From the NCBI GenBank assembly GCA_002718285.1, contig PBAR01000001.1, positions 57,708-71,070 on the forward strand: a stretch of DNA of 13,363 nucleotides. Direction: 5' to 3'. How positions within the stretch are numbered: position 1 is the stretch's first letter; the number at the start of each line of letters is the position of its first letter. Made by a program: the position numbers and the translations under genes. Positions 1-7,444 of the stretch are shown piece by piece. This DNA comes from Fidelibacterota bacterium. Its GTDB lineage: Bacteria > Marinisomatota > Marinisomatia > Marinisomatales > UBA1611. Below the pieces are notes generated by a model. It was not told the DNA's origin. It saw nothing but the letters and a program-made list of their open reading frames with translations, and ran no database searches.

Positions 1-1191
1 TTTATGGCAGGAGAGTGGATTGATCAAAACTATACGTATAGCCCCATAGAAATTTCTTCTTATCTGCAGGATAAAATAGAATTTGATAATTTTATTTTAA
101 ATATTGGTTTGCGCTTGGATTGGTTTGATCCACGGGCTAAATATTGGAGCAGTTCTCGGGATGTCATTCGCCTTGGGTGGAGCCCTTTATTGGATGATTT
201 ATCAATAGATGCCAGTGCAAAATGGCAACTCAGTCCTCGTTTGGGGTTTTCGCATCCAATAACTGATAGATCAATATTACATTTTGCCTATGGGCACTTC
301 TTTCAAATTCCAGACTATCAAAACTTATACTGGAATATTAGCAACAGTTTTGAAACTGTCGGTTCTGATACTCTTCCAGAAGCGCCTCAGGTTTTTACAG
401 TAAACAACCCATCATTAGGAAACCCAGATCTAGAACCACAGAAAACTGTCTCTATGGAAATTGGTTGGGAACAACAAATTGGACAAGGAACGCGAGTTGA
501 TGTTACAGTGTTCCATAAAGATATCCAGAACCTGGTTGCCAGTCGTATTGTACCCGCAACACCAAATCCTTTTACTCAATTTATTAATGCAGATTATGCA
601 AATATAAGAGGGTTTGAAATAAATCTTGATTATGCCTTAAATCAATATGCTCAACTAAGTTTTAACTACACGATATCAAAGGCAGAGGGGAATAGTTCTG
701 ATTTGTTTGCGGGGTTTTATGATGTTTTTAATACACCGCCACTAGTTTTACCAAAACGGACTTTAATATTAGACTGGGACCAGCTTCATACAGCAAGCTA
801 TACGATTTTATTTAACACAGAAAAGTTGAGTGGGCGACTTTTTAGAAATTTACATATTTCTTTAATAGGTTCTTTTGGTAGTGGCTTGCCTTATACTCCT
901 GAAAACACACAAGGTACCAGAATTGGAGAGATTAACAGCGAGCGAATGCCGCATACATCAAACGTTGATATTTATATATCACGCAAATTTTCTTTCTTTA
1001 AATCATATAGCCTAGAAATATTTGCAGAGATAAAAAATTTCACAAATCGGTTAAATGCAATATATGTAGACCCAACTACCGGGCTTCCCGACCGAACGCT
1101 TTTTCCTGATGCTACAATTGACGGCACCAATGATCCATCTAATTTTTCACATCCTCGAAGACTCCAAGTGGGAATGGAGATCGCCTGGTGA
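1..1191 (+). CDS. TonB-dependent outer-membrane receptor, C-terminal beta-barrel part (5' end outside window)
   Basis: The reading frame is open from the first base, so this is the last 396 residues of a longer protein; the ATG at position 4 is internal. What is visible is beta-barrel only: alternating hydrophobic and polar strands, and the typical receptor segment NPDLEPQKTVSMEIG (fragment residues about 141-155), followed by a strand with VTVFHKDIQNLV. The chain ends in MEIAW, and a terminal aromatic residue is the usual BAM recognition signal of outer-membrane barrels. The family uses TonB/ExbB energy to bring large or scarce ligands across the outer membrane. The plug domain and TonB box lie upstream and cannot be checked, so the ligand is unknown. 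The stop codon overlaps the GTG start of the next gene, pointing to a shared transcript with the secreted protein and the PorV-like barrel downstream. Confidence 0.88.
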   Translation, partial: FMAGEWIDQNYTYSPIEISSYLQDKIEFDNFILNIGLRLDWFDPRAKYWSSSRDVIRLGWSPLLDDLSIDASAKWQLSPRLGFSHPITDRSILHFAYGHFFQIPDYQNLYWNISNSFETVGSDTLPEAPQVFTVNNPSLGNPDLEPQKTVSMEIGWEQQIGQGTRVDVTVFHKDIQNLVASRIVPATPNPFTQFINADYANIRGFEINLDYALNQYAQLSFNYTISKAEGNSSDLFAGFYDVFNTPPLVLPKRTLILDWDQLHTASYTILFNTEKLSGRLFRNLHISLIGSFGSGLPYTPENTQGTRIGEINSERMPHTSNVDIYISRKFSFFKSYSLEIFAEIKNFTNRLNAIYVDPTTGLPDRTLFPDATIDGTNDPSNFSHPRRLQVGMEIAW

Positions 1192-4100
1192 AAAGATTAA
1201 TGATAGTATTTATCTTTTGTTTTGGTTTTGCTAAGAAGTCTCCGAATAAAATTTCTAACCATTTATTTTGGAAAAACTCTGTCGGAAGAATCCTGGGGTT
1301 CGAAGACCGTACCTACAATGTGCATAATGATGGAAAGCTGGCTCTTTATTTTTCTAATTACGGACTTATTGGATTTTATAATCCGTCTTTGGAATATCCT
1401 GTAAACTCACAGAGATATTATATATGGCAACTGGGGTTGATGATAGGTGCAAAAATCGACACATCTGATAATGACACTTATGACCCAGTGCCGTTGGTTT
1501 CAGACACATACCAAGATCAGGGTGAGGCAAACTTTAATCCAGTTCCAGGGTATTTTCGATTAGGATTAAATCCTTTGGTTGCAATTTCTAATATCCCAGA
1601 GACTTGGCCATTGTCCTGGCCAGAAGGAATACAAGTTGGAAATTCGGGATGGCCAGGCATAGATCAATTCGAAAATGAATCAATTGCGTCACAAGAATCA
1701 TTTTGGATAATGCGTGATTATGAAAAAAAATATTTTGATACACATAACCAAACAAAAACAGCACTTGGCAGCCTGGAAATTATGTGCCGCGGCTTACAAA
1801 GCAACACAACATTAACAAGTCGAATAATTTATTTTACCTATGATGTAATAAATAAATCTGATCAAACTTTAATGGATTGTAGAATAGGATTGATGGTGGA
1901 TCCAGACCACCCTGCTCATCTGGAAACGGAATATTCAGATGATAATGCAGAATATATACCAAGTTTAAATATGGCAATGACATATGATTATGATAATAAT
2001 TATTCTAATTGGCCAGGAGCAGATTTGGCATATATGGGAATAATGATGTTGCAAACGCCGATAGATAGTAGCGGAGCAGATATTGGTGTAACATCTTGGA
2101 AGAGTTTTAAATACTCTGATATGCCAAAATCTGGTAATATAGGAGGCTCTTACTTTGCTTCAAGGGATGAAGCACAATACAATTATATGAAACCAGGTGT
2201 TTTTTCGCCCAGTCCGCAAATAAAGGCTGATGTTTGCTATACTATGTCCAGCGGAGACTTCAATATGGCTTCTGGAGACACACAAAAAATTGTAATCACA
2301 ATAATAGTTGCTGACAGTAGAGATGAATTACTAAAAACTGCAGAAAATGCTATTACCGTATTTAATAATGATTTTAAAACTCCATCTGCCCCAACGCCAC
2401 CATCCGTAACAATAATCCCAGAAGACAAAAAGATCACGTTGGTTTGGGAGGGTAAGGAGTCTGAAGAAAGCATTGATAAACTTACAGGAAATCTTGACTT
2501 TGAAGGATATAGGGTTTACAGAAGCACCGATTTTGGTTCTAGCTGGGGTAAGTTAACGGATGATGAATTAAATTACCCTCTAGGGTTTTTGCCACTAGCT
2601 GATTATAACAAATTTAATTCTATCAGTGAACTTGGTGCTGTAGAGGTTTCACACAGCGCAATTATTTCAGCGGCAAGCATTATTAATCTTGGGATTGTTC
2701 CTGACACAAAAAGTCTTGTTGATAATTCATATTTAATTACTTTCATTTCTGACACATCTTTTCAAGTCTATGATACGCGTAACGGTTGGCTCTTGGCGTT
2801 GAATAAAGGATCTTTAGTAGATGGTTTTTCTATATTAGACTCCACGGCAGGGTGGGAAAACAGCCCTCAGTTTACAGATTTAGAAGAAGGACTTACTACA
2901 GTTCCGTTCTTTCCAGGTACAGTTTTGTATGTTGGAGGTGTTGCAGCAATGATAAAAAACAGTTCAAATGATTGTAACGCAGACCCAGGTCTATGCACTA
3001 AGACTGGAGATATATTTAAAATTAAAACGATGTTAATTGACCAAGGTTCTAATACTGGACTAAGACATAGTTTTGTGGATAATAATGTTATAAATGGTGT
3101 TGAATATTGGTATGCAGTAACGGCCTATGATCGAGCAGACCCTATACTTGGGGTAAGCATGAATGAATCTTCCCCTTCATCACAGGTTAATACAGATTTT
3201 GCGCCACATACCGTTTCAGCCATCCCTCAGACAAATACAAACGGTTTTGTTCCAGGAGGTTTGATTGCTGATACGGTTTACCATATTTCGGGTTATGGCA
3301 CAGGAAATGTTAACATACAAATGCTTAATCGCCAGGCTATGGAAACGAAGGACTATATAATTTCAGTTCATTCAAAAAATGGAATATATAAATATAGTCT
3401 TATTGAAAACGGAACAATTCCAGATACAATTTTAAACTCTATTTCATTTTTGAATTCCTTCACAGCAAATGCTAACCCTGATTTTAATCCTATTATAAAT
3501 GGTTTTCGCTTAAGCATAATTGATGATCCTTCCAGTTTTGATGTATTAATGCAGACAGCTGGAGATACAAATCGTGTTTTGGAAAGAATTATAGAACTCA
3601 AAGAGTCTGAAAGAAACAATCAACCACATTATCCATATCGAGATATATCTATAAGGTTTGATAGTTCAGGGTATATTGCTCACCAATACGCCAATCGTCC
3701 GTATAATTATCCGATGGAAACGCCATTTTCAATATGGGACATCACAGACAATAATCCAGAAAACCATTATATGCTTCATTCTATTTATAGAGATGTCGGT
3801 GGTAGCGAATGGGATCCGTCTCAACAAATTTGGATATTGGATCTTCCATATGCTGAATCATTTCCTAATCAAACTAGATCGTGGATTCAAAATAATGCTT
3901 TAGAAGCAACAATTAGGTTTGTTGGGGATAGCGATGAATGTGAATCGGATCCTGAATGTAGATTTGAAAACACAAAATGGATTGGAGATGAGTGGCGCCT
4001 TACCACAAATCGTCCTTTTACAAACAATGACATGTTTGTTTTTTCTATAAAAGGGTTTGATAAATCTAAAAAGCCGGAGCTAGATAAAATTAAGGTAGTT

Positions 4101-4376
4101 CCTAACCCTTTTTATGTAAATGCTGCGTGGGATAGTCAAATGGGGGAGCACCGAATACAATTTACGCATCTACCTGAACGGTGCAAAATCAACATATATA
4201 CAATATCAGGTGATATTGTAAAACAAATTAAACATGATAAAGGATCAGTTGAGTGGTGGAATCTACGCAGCAAGTCTGATATGGAAGTTGCCTATGGGGT
4301 ATATCTTTATCATGTAGAAGCAGAAATAAATAATACAACATATTCAAAAACTGGAAAGATTTTGTTGGTGCGATGA
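1188..4376 (+). CDS. Large exported protein with split fibronectin-III-like region and type IX secretion-like C-terminal domain
   Basis: The 1062-residue product starts at a GTG preceded by GGAG at 1176-1179 and overlapping the receptor's stop; an ATG four codons later has no comparable ribosome site. A short signal peptide (KRLMIVFIFCFGFA) precedes a large region of unknown fold (about 20-395). A fibronectin-III-like segment starts near PSAP (399-402) and runs to GYRVYRS (440-446). It appears to resume at EYWYAVTAYDRADP (from 639), with some 180 residues inserted between. Two short Cys pairs, CNADPGLC (near 596) and CESDPEC (near 918), suggest disulfides or a metal loop. Residues 968-1062 (IKVVPNPF ... 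AYGVYLYHVEA ... GKILLVR) resemble FlgD-like or type A sorting domains, so surface delivery is inferred. No catalytic motif is recognised. Its place between receptor and PorV-like gene suggests a ligand-binding partner of the receptor. Confidence 0.75.
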   Translation: MKRLMIVFIFCFGFAKKSPNKISNHLFWKNSVGRILGFEDRTYNVHNDGKLALYFSNYGLIGFYNPSLEYPVNSQRYYIWQLGLMIGAKIDTSDNDTYDPVPLVSDTYQDQGEANFNPVPGYFRLGLNPLVAISNIPETWPLSWPEGIQVGNSGWPGIDQFENESIASQESFWIMRDYEKKYFDTHNQTKTALGSLEIMCRGLQSNTTLTSRIIYFTYDVINKSDQTLMDCRIGLMVDPDHPAHLETEYSDDNAEYIPSLNMAMTYDYDNNYSNWPGADLAYMGIMMLQTPIDSSGADIGVTSWKSFKYSDMPKSGNIGGSYFASRDEAQYNYMKPGVFSPSPQIKADVCYTMSSGDFNMASGDTQKIVITIIVADSRDELLKTAENAITVFNNDFKTPSAPTPPSVTIIPEDKKITLVWEGKESEESIDKLTGNLDFEGYRVYRSTDFGSSWGKLTDDELNYPLGFLPLADYNKFNSISELGAVEVSHSAIISAASIINLGIVPDTKSLVDNSYLITFISDTSFQVYDTRNGWLLALNKGSLVDGFSILDSTAGWENSPQFTDLEEGLTTVPFFPGTVLYVGGVAAMIKNSSNDCNADPGLCTKTGDIFKIKTMLIDQGSNTGLRHSFVDNNVINGVEYWYAVTAYDRADPILGVSMNESSPSSQVNTDFAPHTVSAIPQTNTNGFVPGGLIADTVYHISGYGTGNVNIQMLNRQAMETKDYIISVHSKNGIYKYSLIENGTIPDTILNSISFLNSFTANANPDFNPIINGFRLSIIDDPSSFDVLMQTAGDTNRVLERIIELKESERNNQPHYPYRDISIRFDSSGYIAHQYANRPYNYPMETPFSIWDITDNNPENHYMLHSIYRDVGGSEWDPSQQIWILDLPYAESFPNQTRSWIQNNALEATIRFVGDSDECESDPECRFENTKWIGDEWRLTTNRPFTNNDMFVFSIKGFDKSKKPELDKIKVVPNPFYVNAAWDSQMGEHRIQFTHLPERCKINIYTISGDIVKQIKHDKGSVEWWNLRSKSDMEVAYGVYLYHVEAEINNTTYSKTGKILLVR

Positions 4377-5374
4377 AAAAACAAATTTCATTAATGGTTT
4401 TATTATCAATTCTTTTTTCTCAACAAAAACCAGTGAGTTTTGAGAGCAAGGTGGGTACAACAGCGGCGAACTTTTTAAAAATAGGTATAGGTCCAAGAGC
4501 TATCGCTATGGGATCAGCGTTTTCAGCTATAGCAGATGACGCAACTTCAGTATTTTGGAATCCTGCTGGGATCGAGTATATCGATCGATTTTCTTTTTAT
4601 ACAGGATTTGTTGATTGGATTATGGATTTAAAATTAACCCAATTTTCTTTTGTTGGATCTCATTCAGAAATTGCTTCTTTTGCTGTTTTTGTTAATGCAC
4701 TTCAGATGGATAATATTGCAGTGACTACATTATCTTATCCAGAGGGAAACGGAACGTATGCTGGCGCATCTGATATGGTTATGGGTTTTTCACTTGCCAA
4801 ATTATTATCAGAATTTTTCAGCTTAGGTGTTAGTGGTAAAATAATTACAACCAAGGTTTCCAATGAATCTGCTATGGGGTATGCATTTGATATTGGGACA
4901 GTTTTTTCACCTGGGTGGAAAGATTTTCGTATAGGTATGAGCCTAATGAATTTTGGCACAAAAATGAGATTGGATGGCCGAGATCTAGATATTATATCTG
5001 ATATTAATCCTGCGCTTGGTTTAGATGCCCCAGGAGAAGGCCGACTCAAGACACAATCCTGGGATATTCCTACAACATTCAGGCTTGGAGCAGCAATGAC
5101 ATTGATTAAAAAGAAAAATTATTCATTGGTTTATTCTATGGACGGCGTTCACTCTACCGACGCAAAAGAAGTATTAAATTCAGGTTTTGAGCTTAATATA
5201 GGGTCCTTTGTTTTCAGGAATGGATTTGGGATTGGATACGATCAAAACAGGATTAGTTTCGGAGGGGGATATTCCTATAAAAGAGATTCGAATAATTTTT
5301 ATACTGATTATGCAGCTTTAATTATAAATCCTTTTGGTTTAATTCAGGCAGTATCATTAAGGATAGATTTTTGA
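4373..5374 (+). CDS. PorV/PorQ-family outer-membrane barrel protein
   Basis: The 333-residue product opens with a signal peptide (KKQISLMVLLSILFS, probable cleavage near residue 16). It then has the signature of the PorV/PorQ (UPF0164) family: FLKIGIGPRAIAMG (34-47) and DDATSVFWNPAGI (55-67). The rest is beta-strand-rich with glycines and ends in RIDF, a terminal aromatic expected of an outer-membrane barrel. The family is FadL-like. In Bacteroidota, PorV binds the C-terminal signals of type IX secretion cargo and hands them to the surface attachment complex, but many members in other phyla are uncharacterised. The ATG overlaps the previous stop as ATGA (4373-4376). Because the gene before encodes a protein with a type IX-like C-terminal domain, this may be a dedicated shuttle for it. 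That role is inferred; the family assignment is firm. Confidence 0.85.
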   Translation: MKKQISLMVLLSILFSQQKPVSFESKVGTTAANFLKIGIGPRAIAMGSAFSAIADDATSVFWNPAGIEYIDRFSFYTGFVDWIMDLKLTQFSFVGSHSEIASFAVFVNALQMDNIAVTTLSYPEGNGTYAGASDMVMGFSLAKLLSEFFSLGVSGKIITTKVSNESAMGYAFDIGTVFSPGWKDFRIGMSLMNFGTKMRLDGRDLDIISDINPALGLDAPGEGRLKTQSWDIPTTFRLGAAMTLIKKKNYSLVYSMDGVHSTDAKEVLNSGFELNIGSFVFRNGFGIGYDQNRISFGGGYSYKRDSNNFYTDYAALIINPFGLIQAVSLRIDF

Positions 5375-5955
5375 TGGCATATAATCCAAACAAACACCCC
5401 ATAAATCAATCTAGAAAAAAATTTATGCAAATGAAAGATGAGTGGATAATAAAGTTTTTACATAAAACAAAAGTGGGGCACATTAGTACTGTTAATGAAA
5501 AACAGCCTTTTATTAATCCTACTTCATTTTGGTATAGTGAAAAAAACCATGAGATTTATTTTCATTCTAATGCTTATGGGAGAATGCGGTATAATGTAAA
5601 AAACTCATCTGAAGCATGTTTTGAATGCTTTAAGTCTGGTAGGCTTTTGCCATCTAATCTTGCTCTGGAAGTAAGTTTTCAGTATGAGTGCGTAATAGCA
5701 TTTGGAAAAATTAGACTCGTGGGGCTGGTAAGTGAAAAACGAAGCATATTAAACGGTTTGCTTGATAAATATTTTGGTGAAATGAAATCAGGAAAAGATT
5801 ATAGGCCGATAACAAATGAAGAACTAAATCAAACTTCTGTTTATGGTATAAAAATTGATTCCTGGAGCGGGAAAAAAAATTGGGAGATGAAAGCAGAACA
5901 GGCAGAAGAAAATGAATGGCCTGATTTAGATCCAAAATGGTTTGATTTTTATTAA
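5374..5955 (+). CDS. Pyridoxamine 5'-phosphate oxidase-like (NimA-type) flavin-binding protein
   Basis: I place the start at the ATG sharing one base with the upstream stop (TGATG, 5372-5376), giving 193 residues; a TTG one codon earlier is possible. The sequence follows the split-barrel flavin-binding pattern of NimA-like proteins: VGHISTVNEKQPFINPTSFWY (split: VGHISTV 34-40, then PFINPTSFWY 45-54), IYFHSNAYGRM (61-71), CFEC (82-85), YECVIAFGKIRLVG (104-117), and GIKIDSWSGKKNW (158-170). Known relatives bind FMN, F420 or heme; some reduce nitroimidazoles and most have unknown substrates. There is no signal peptide, so it is cytoplasmic, which is odd at the end of a string of three exported or outer-membrane genes. 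A true PNPO role (making PLP for the opposing aminotransferases) is not supported, because the family similarity is only to the broad fold. Its stop overlaps the stop of the converging mmsA gene. Confidence 0.8.
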   Translation: MAYNPNKHPINQSRKKFMQMKDEWIIKFLHKTKVGHISTVNEKQPFINPTSFWYSEKNHEIYFHSNAYGRMRYNVKNSSEACFECFKSGRLLPSNLALEVSFQYECVIAFGKIRLVGLVSEKRSILNGLLDKYFGEMKSGKDYRPITNEELNQTSVYGIKIDSWSGKKNWEMKAEQAEENEWPDLDPKWFDFY

Positions 5956-7433
5956 AAATATTTTTTCCAAATCTCATCAGATTCGGGCCATCTAGCAGTT
6001 ACCTTCTTTAGATTTGTCCAAAAATTTACTCCACTTTTTCCTGTAATATCTCCGTGTCCATATTTTGATTCATTCCATCCTCCAAAACTGTATGGTTCCC
6101 GGGGAACGGGAACCCCAATGTTGATTCCTACCATACCAGATTTTGCGGACTGAGAAATAGTTTTTGCAACATCTCCAGATGTTGTAAAAACAGATGCGGC
6201 ATTTCCGTAAGGATTTTTATTTTCGATTTTCATAGCATCTTCTAAGGAATCTGTTCTGATAATAGATAATACAGGACCAAAAATTTCATCCCTTGCGCAG
6301 GCCCATTCTGGGTCAACCTCATCAAGAATCGTAGAGCCTAACCAGTATCCGTTTTCATACCCATTCGGCGGTTTAACATTTCGCCCATCAATTAAAATTT
6401 TTGCTCCCGTTTTTTCCGCTTCATCAATATATCCCGTGATACGATCCAGAGCTGTTCTGCTAATAATTGTCCCCATATCTTTACCGATAATAAATTTTTT
6501 TGCTTCTTCTACTAATTGATCAATAATAGGGTCAACTCCAGAAACGCCAACAGCAACACTTGCCGCCATACATCTCTGTCCCGCGCTTCCCATAGAGCTT
6601 GCAAGCACACCTTTTGCTGTAGAATCTACATCGGCGTCTGGAGCTATAATCATATGGTTTTTTGCCCCTCCAAGACAAAGGGCTCGTTTCCCAACATCAG
6701 AACACCGTGCATAGACAATTTTTGCTATATTTGAAGACCCAACAAATGCAACTGCTTTAATGTCAGGATGGTCACAGATTGCCTCTACTGTTTTTCGCGA
6801 ACCGTTTAAAACGCTAAATACGCCATCTGGAAGCCCAGATTCTTTTAAGTATTCAGCTAGTTTCAATGCCGCAAGAGGGGTTTGCTCCGATGGTTTTAAA
6901 ATAAAACAGTTTCCAGTTGTAATTGCAAGAGGAATCATCCACAGGGGAACCATAGCGGGGAAATTAAATGGAGTGATCCCTGCTACAACACCAAGGGGTT
7001 CGTGCGTCATAGTGCAGGTAATCCCATTTGCAACCTGAGATGAATCACCTCTTAAAATATTGGGGAGAGATGTAGCGAACTCTACAACTTCTTTCCCTCG
7101 GAGAATGCTTCCTTTTGCATCTTCGATGGTTTTACCGTTGTCTAAAGCTATAAGATGAGATAATTCTTCCAGATTTTTTTCTAAAACTGTTTTAAAGCGG
7201 AACATAACCTCTGCTCGATCCCTAATGTTCAAATTAACCCAACTGTGAAATGCCGATTTTGCGCTTTTAACAGCTTTTTCAAGATCATCAAAGTCTGATT
7301 CGGGAATAGTGGCGATCTCTTTATCAAAGTAAGGAGAAACCACTGAAATTGTTTTTCCTGAGTTAGAGTTTGTATTTTGTCCAGTGATCCAGTTTTTTTT
7401 CGACTCAAAATTCTTAAAAATTATTTGATTCAT
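5952..7433 (-). CDS. mmsA: CoA-acylating methylmalonate-semialdehyde / malonate-semialdehyde dehydrogenase
   Basis: The 493-residue protein is an ALDH-fold enzyme converting methylmalonate semialdehyde to propionyl-CoA, or malonate semialdehyde to acetyl-CoA, with NAD+ and CoA and loss of CO2. The nucleophile is Cys288 in GSAGQRCMAAS (282-292). Family marks are PFNFPAMVPLWMIPLAITTGN (within 155-175), FVGSSNIAK (230-238), LGGAKNH (254-260) in place of the usual catalytic Glu motif, and VTARWP (478-483). From memory of IolA work, two arginines hold the substrate carboxylate; Arg112 (LRGKEVVEFA) and Arg287 (GQRC) fit those places. AGAGG-type ribosome site: AGAGG lies six bases before the ATG. 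It is the last gene of the minus-strand operon, 11 bases after the GabT-like gene, so it probably consumes the semialdehyde that enzyme makes. The reaction class is well supported; which semialdehyde it prefers is not decided. Confidence 0.92.
   Translation of the reverse strand: MNQIIFKNFESKKNWITGQNTNSNSGKTISVVSPYFDKEIATIPESDFDDLEKAVKSAKSAFHSWVNLNIRDRAEVMFRFKTVLEKNLEELSHLIALDNGKTIEDAKGSILRGKEVVEFATSLPNILRGDSSQVANGITCTMTHEPLGVVAGITPFNFPAMVPLWMIPLAITTGNCFILKPSEQTPLAALKLAEYLKESGLPDGVFSVLNGSRKTVEAICDHPDIKAVAFVGSSNIAKIVYARCSDVGKRALCLGGAKNHMIIAPDADVDSTAKGVLASSMGSAGQRCMAASVAVGVSGVDPIIDQLVEEAKKFIIGKDMGTIISRTALDRITGYIDEAEKTGAKILIDGRNVKPPNGYENGYWLGSTILDEVDPEWACARDEIFGPVLSIIRTDSLEDAMKIENKNPYGNAASVFTTSGDVAKTISQSAKSGMVGINIGVPVPREPYSFGGWNESKYGHGDITGKSGVNFWTNLKKVTARWPESDEIWKKYF
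6094..6114 (-). repeat. GC-rich inverted repeat (7-bp stem, 7-base loop) near the 3' end of mmsA
   Basis: GGTTCCC (6094-6100) and GGGAACC (6108-6114) are exact reverse complements around GGGGAAC; an alternative fold pairs GTTCCC with GGGAAC around a single G (6095-6107). It encodes VPVPREP of mmsA and lies about 140 bases past the stop of the plus-strand operon. No T-tract follows, so I do not call it a terminator. Confidence 0.5.
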
Positions 7434-7439
7434 TTTTAA

Positions 7440-7444
7440 CCTCT
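7440..7444 (-). promoter_or_regulatory. Ribosome binding site of mmsA
   Basis: AGAGG on the minus strand lies six bases (TTAAAA) before the mmsA ATG at 7433, inside the 11-base gap after the GabT-like gene. It is one of the few independent ribosome sites in this operon. Confidence 0.6.

Noticed and set aside
4735..5049. 104-codon minus-strand frame inside the PorV-like gene
   Set aside because: Antisense to a well-supported family member, low complexity, no ribosome site.
5371..5373. TTG start for the NimA-like protein
   Set aside because: The adjacent ATG at 5374 gives the usual TGATG coupling; the TTG adds one residue and cannot be fully excluded.
5954..5965. AAAAATATTTTT as an intrinsic terminator for the converging operons
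   Set aside because: It is a palindrome of A and T only, with no GC stem, so it lacks the strength of a normal intrinsic terminator.
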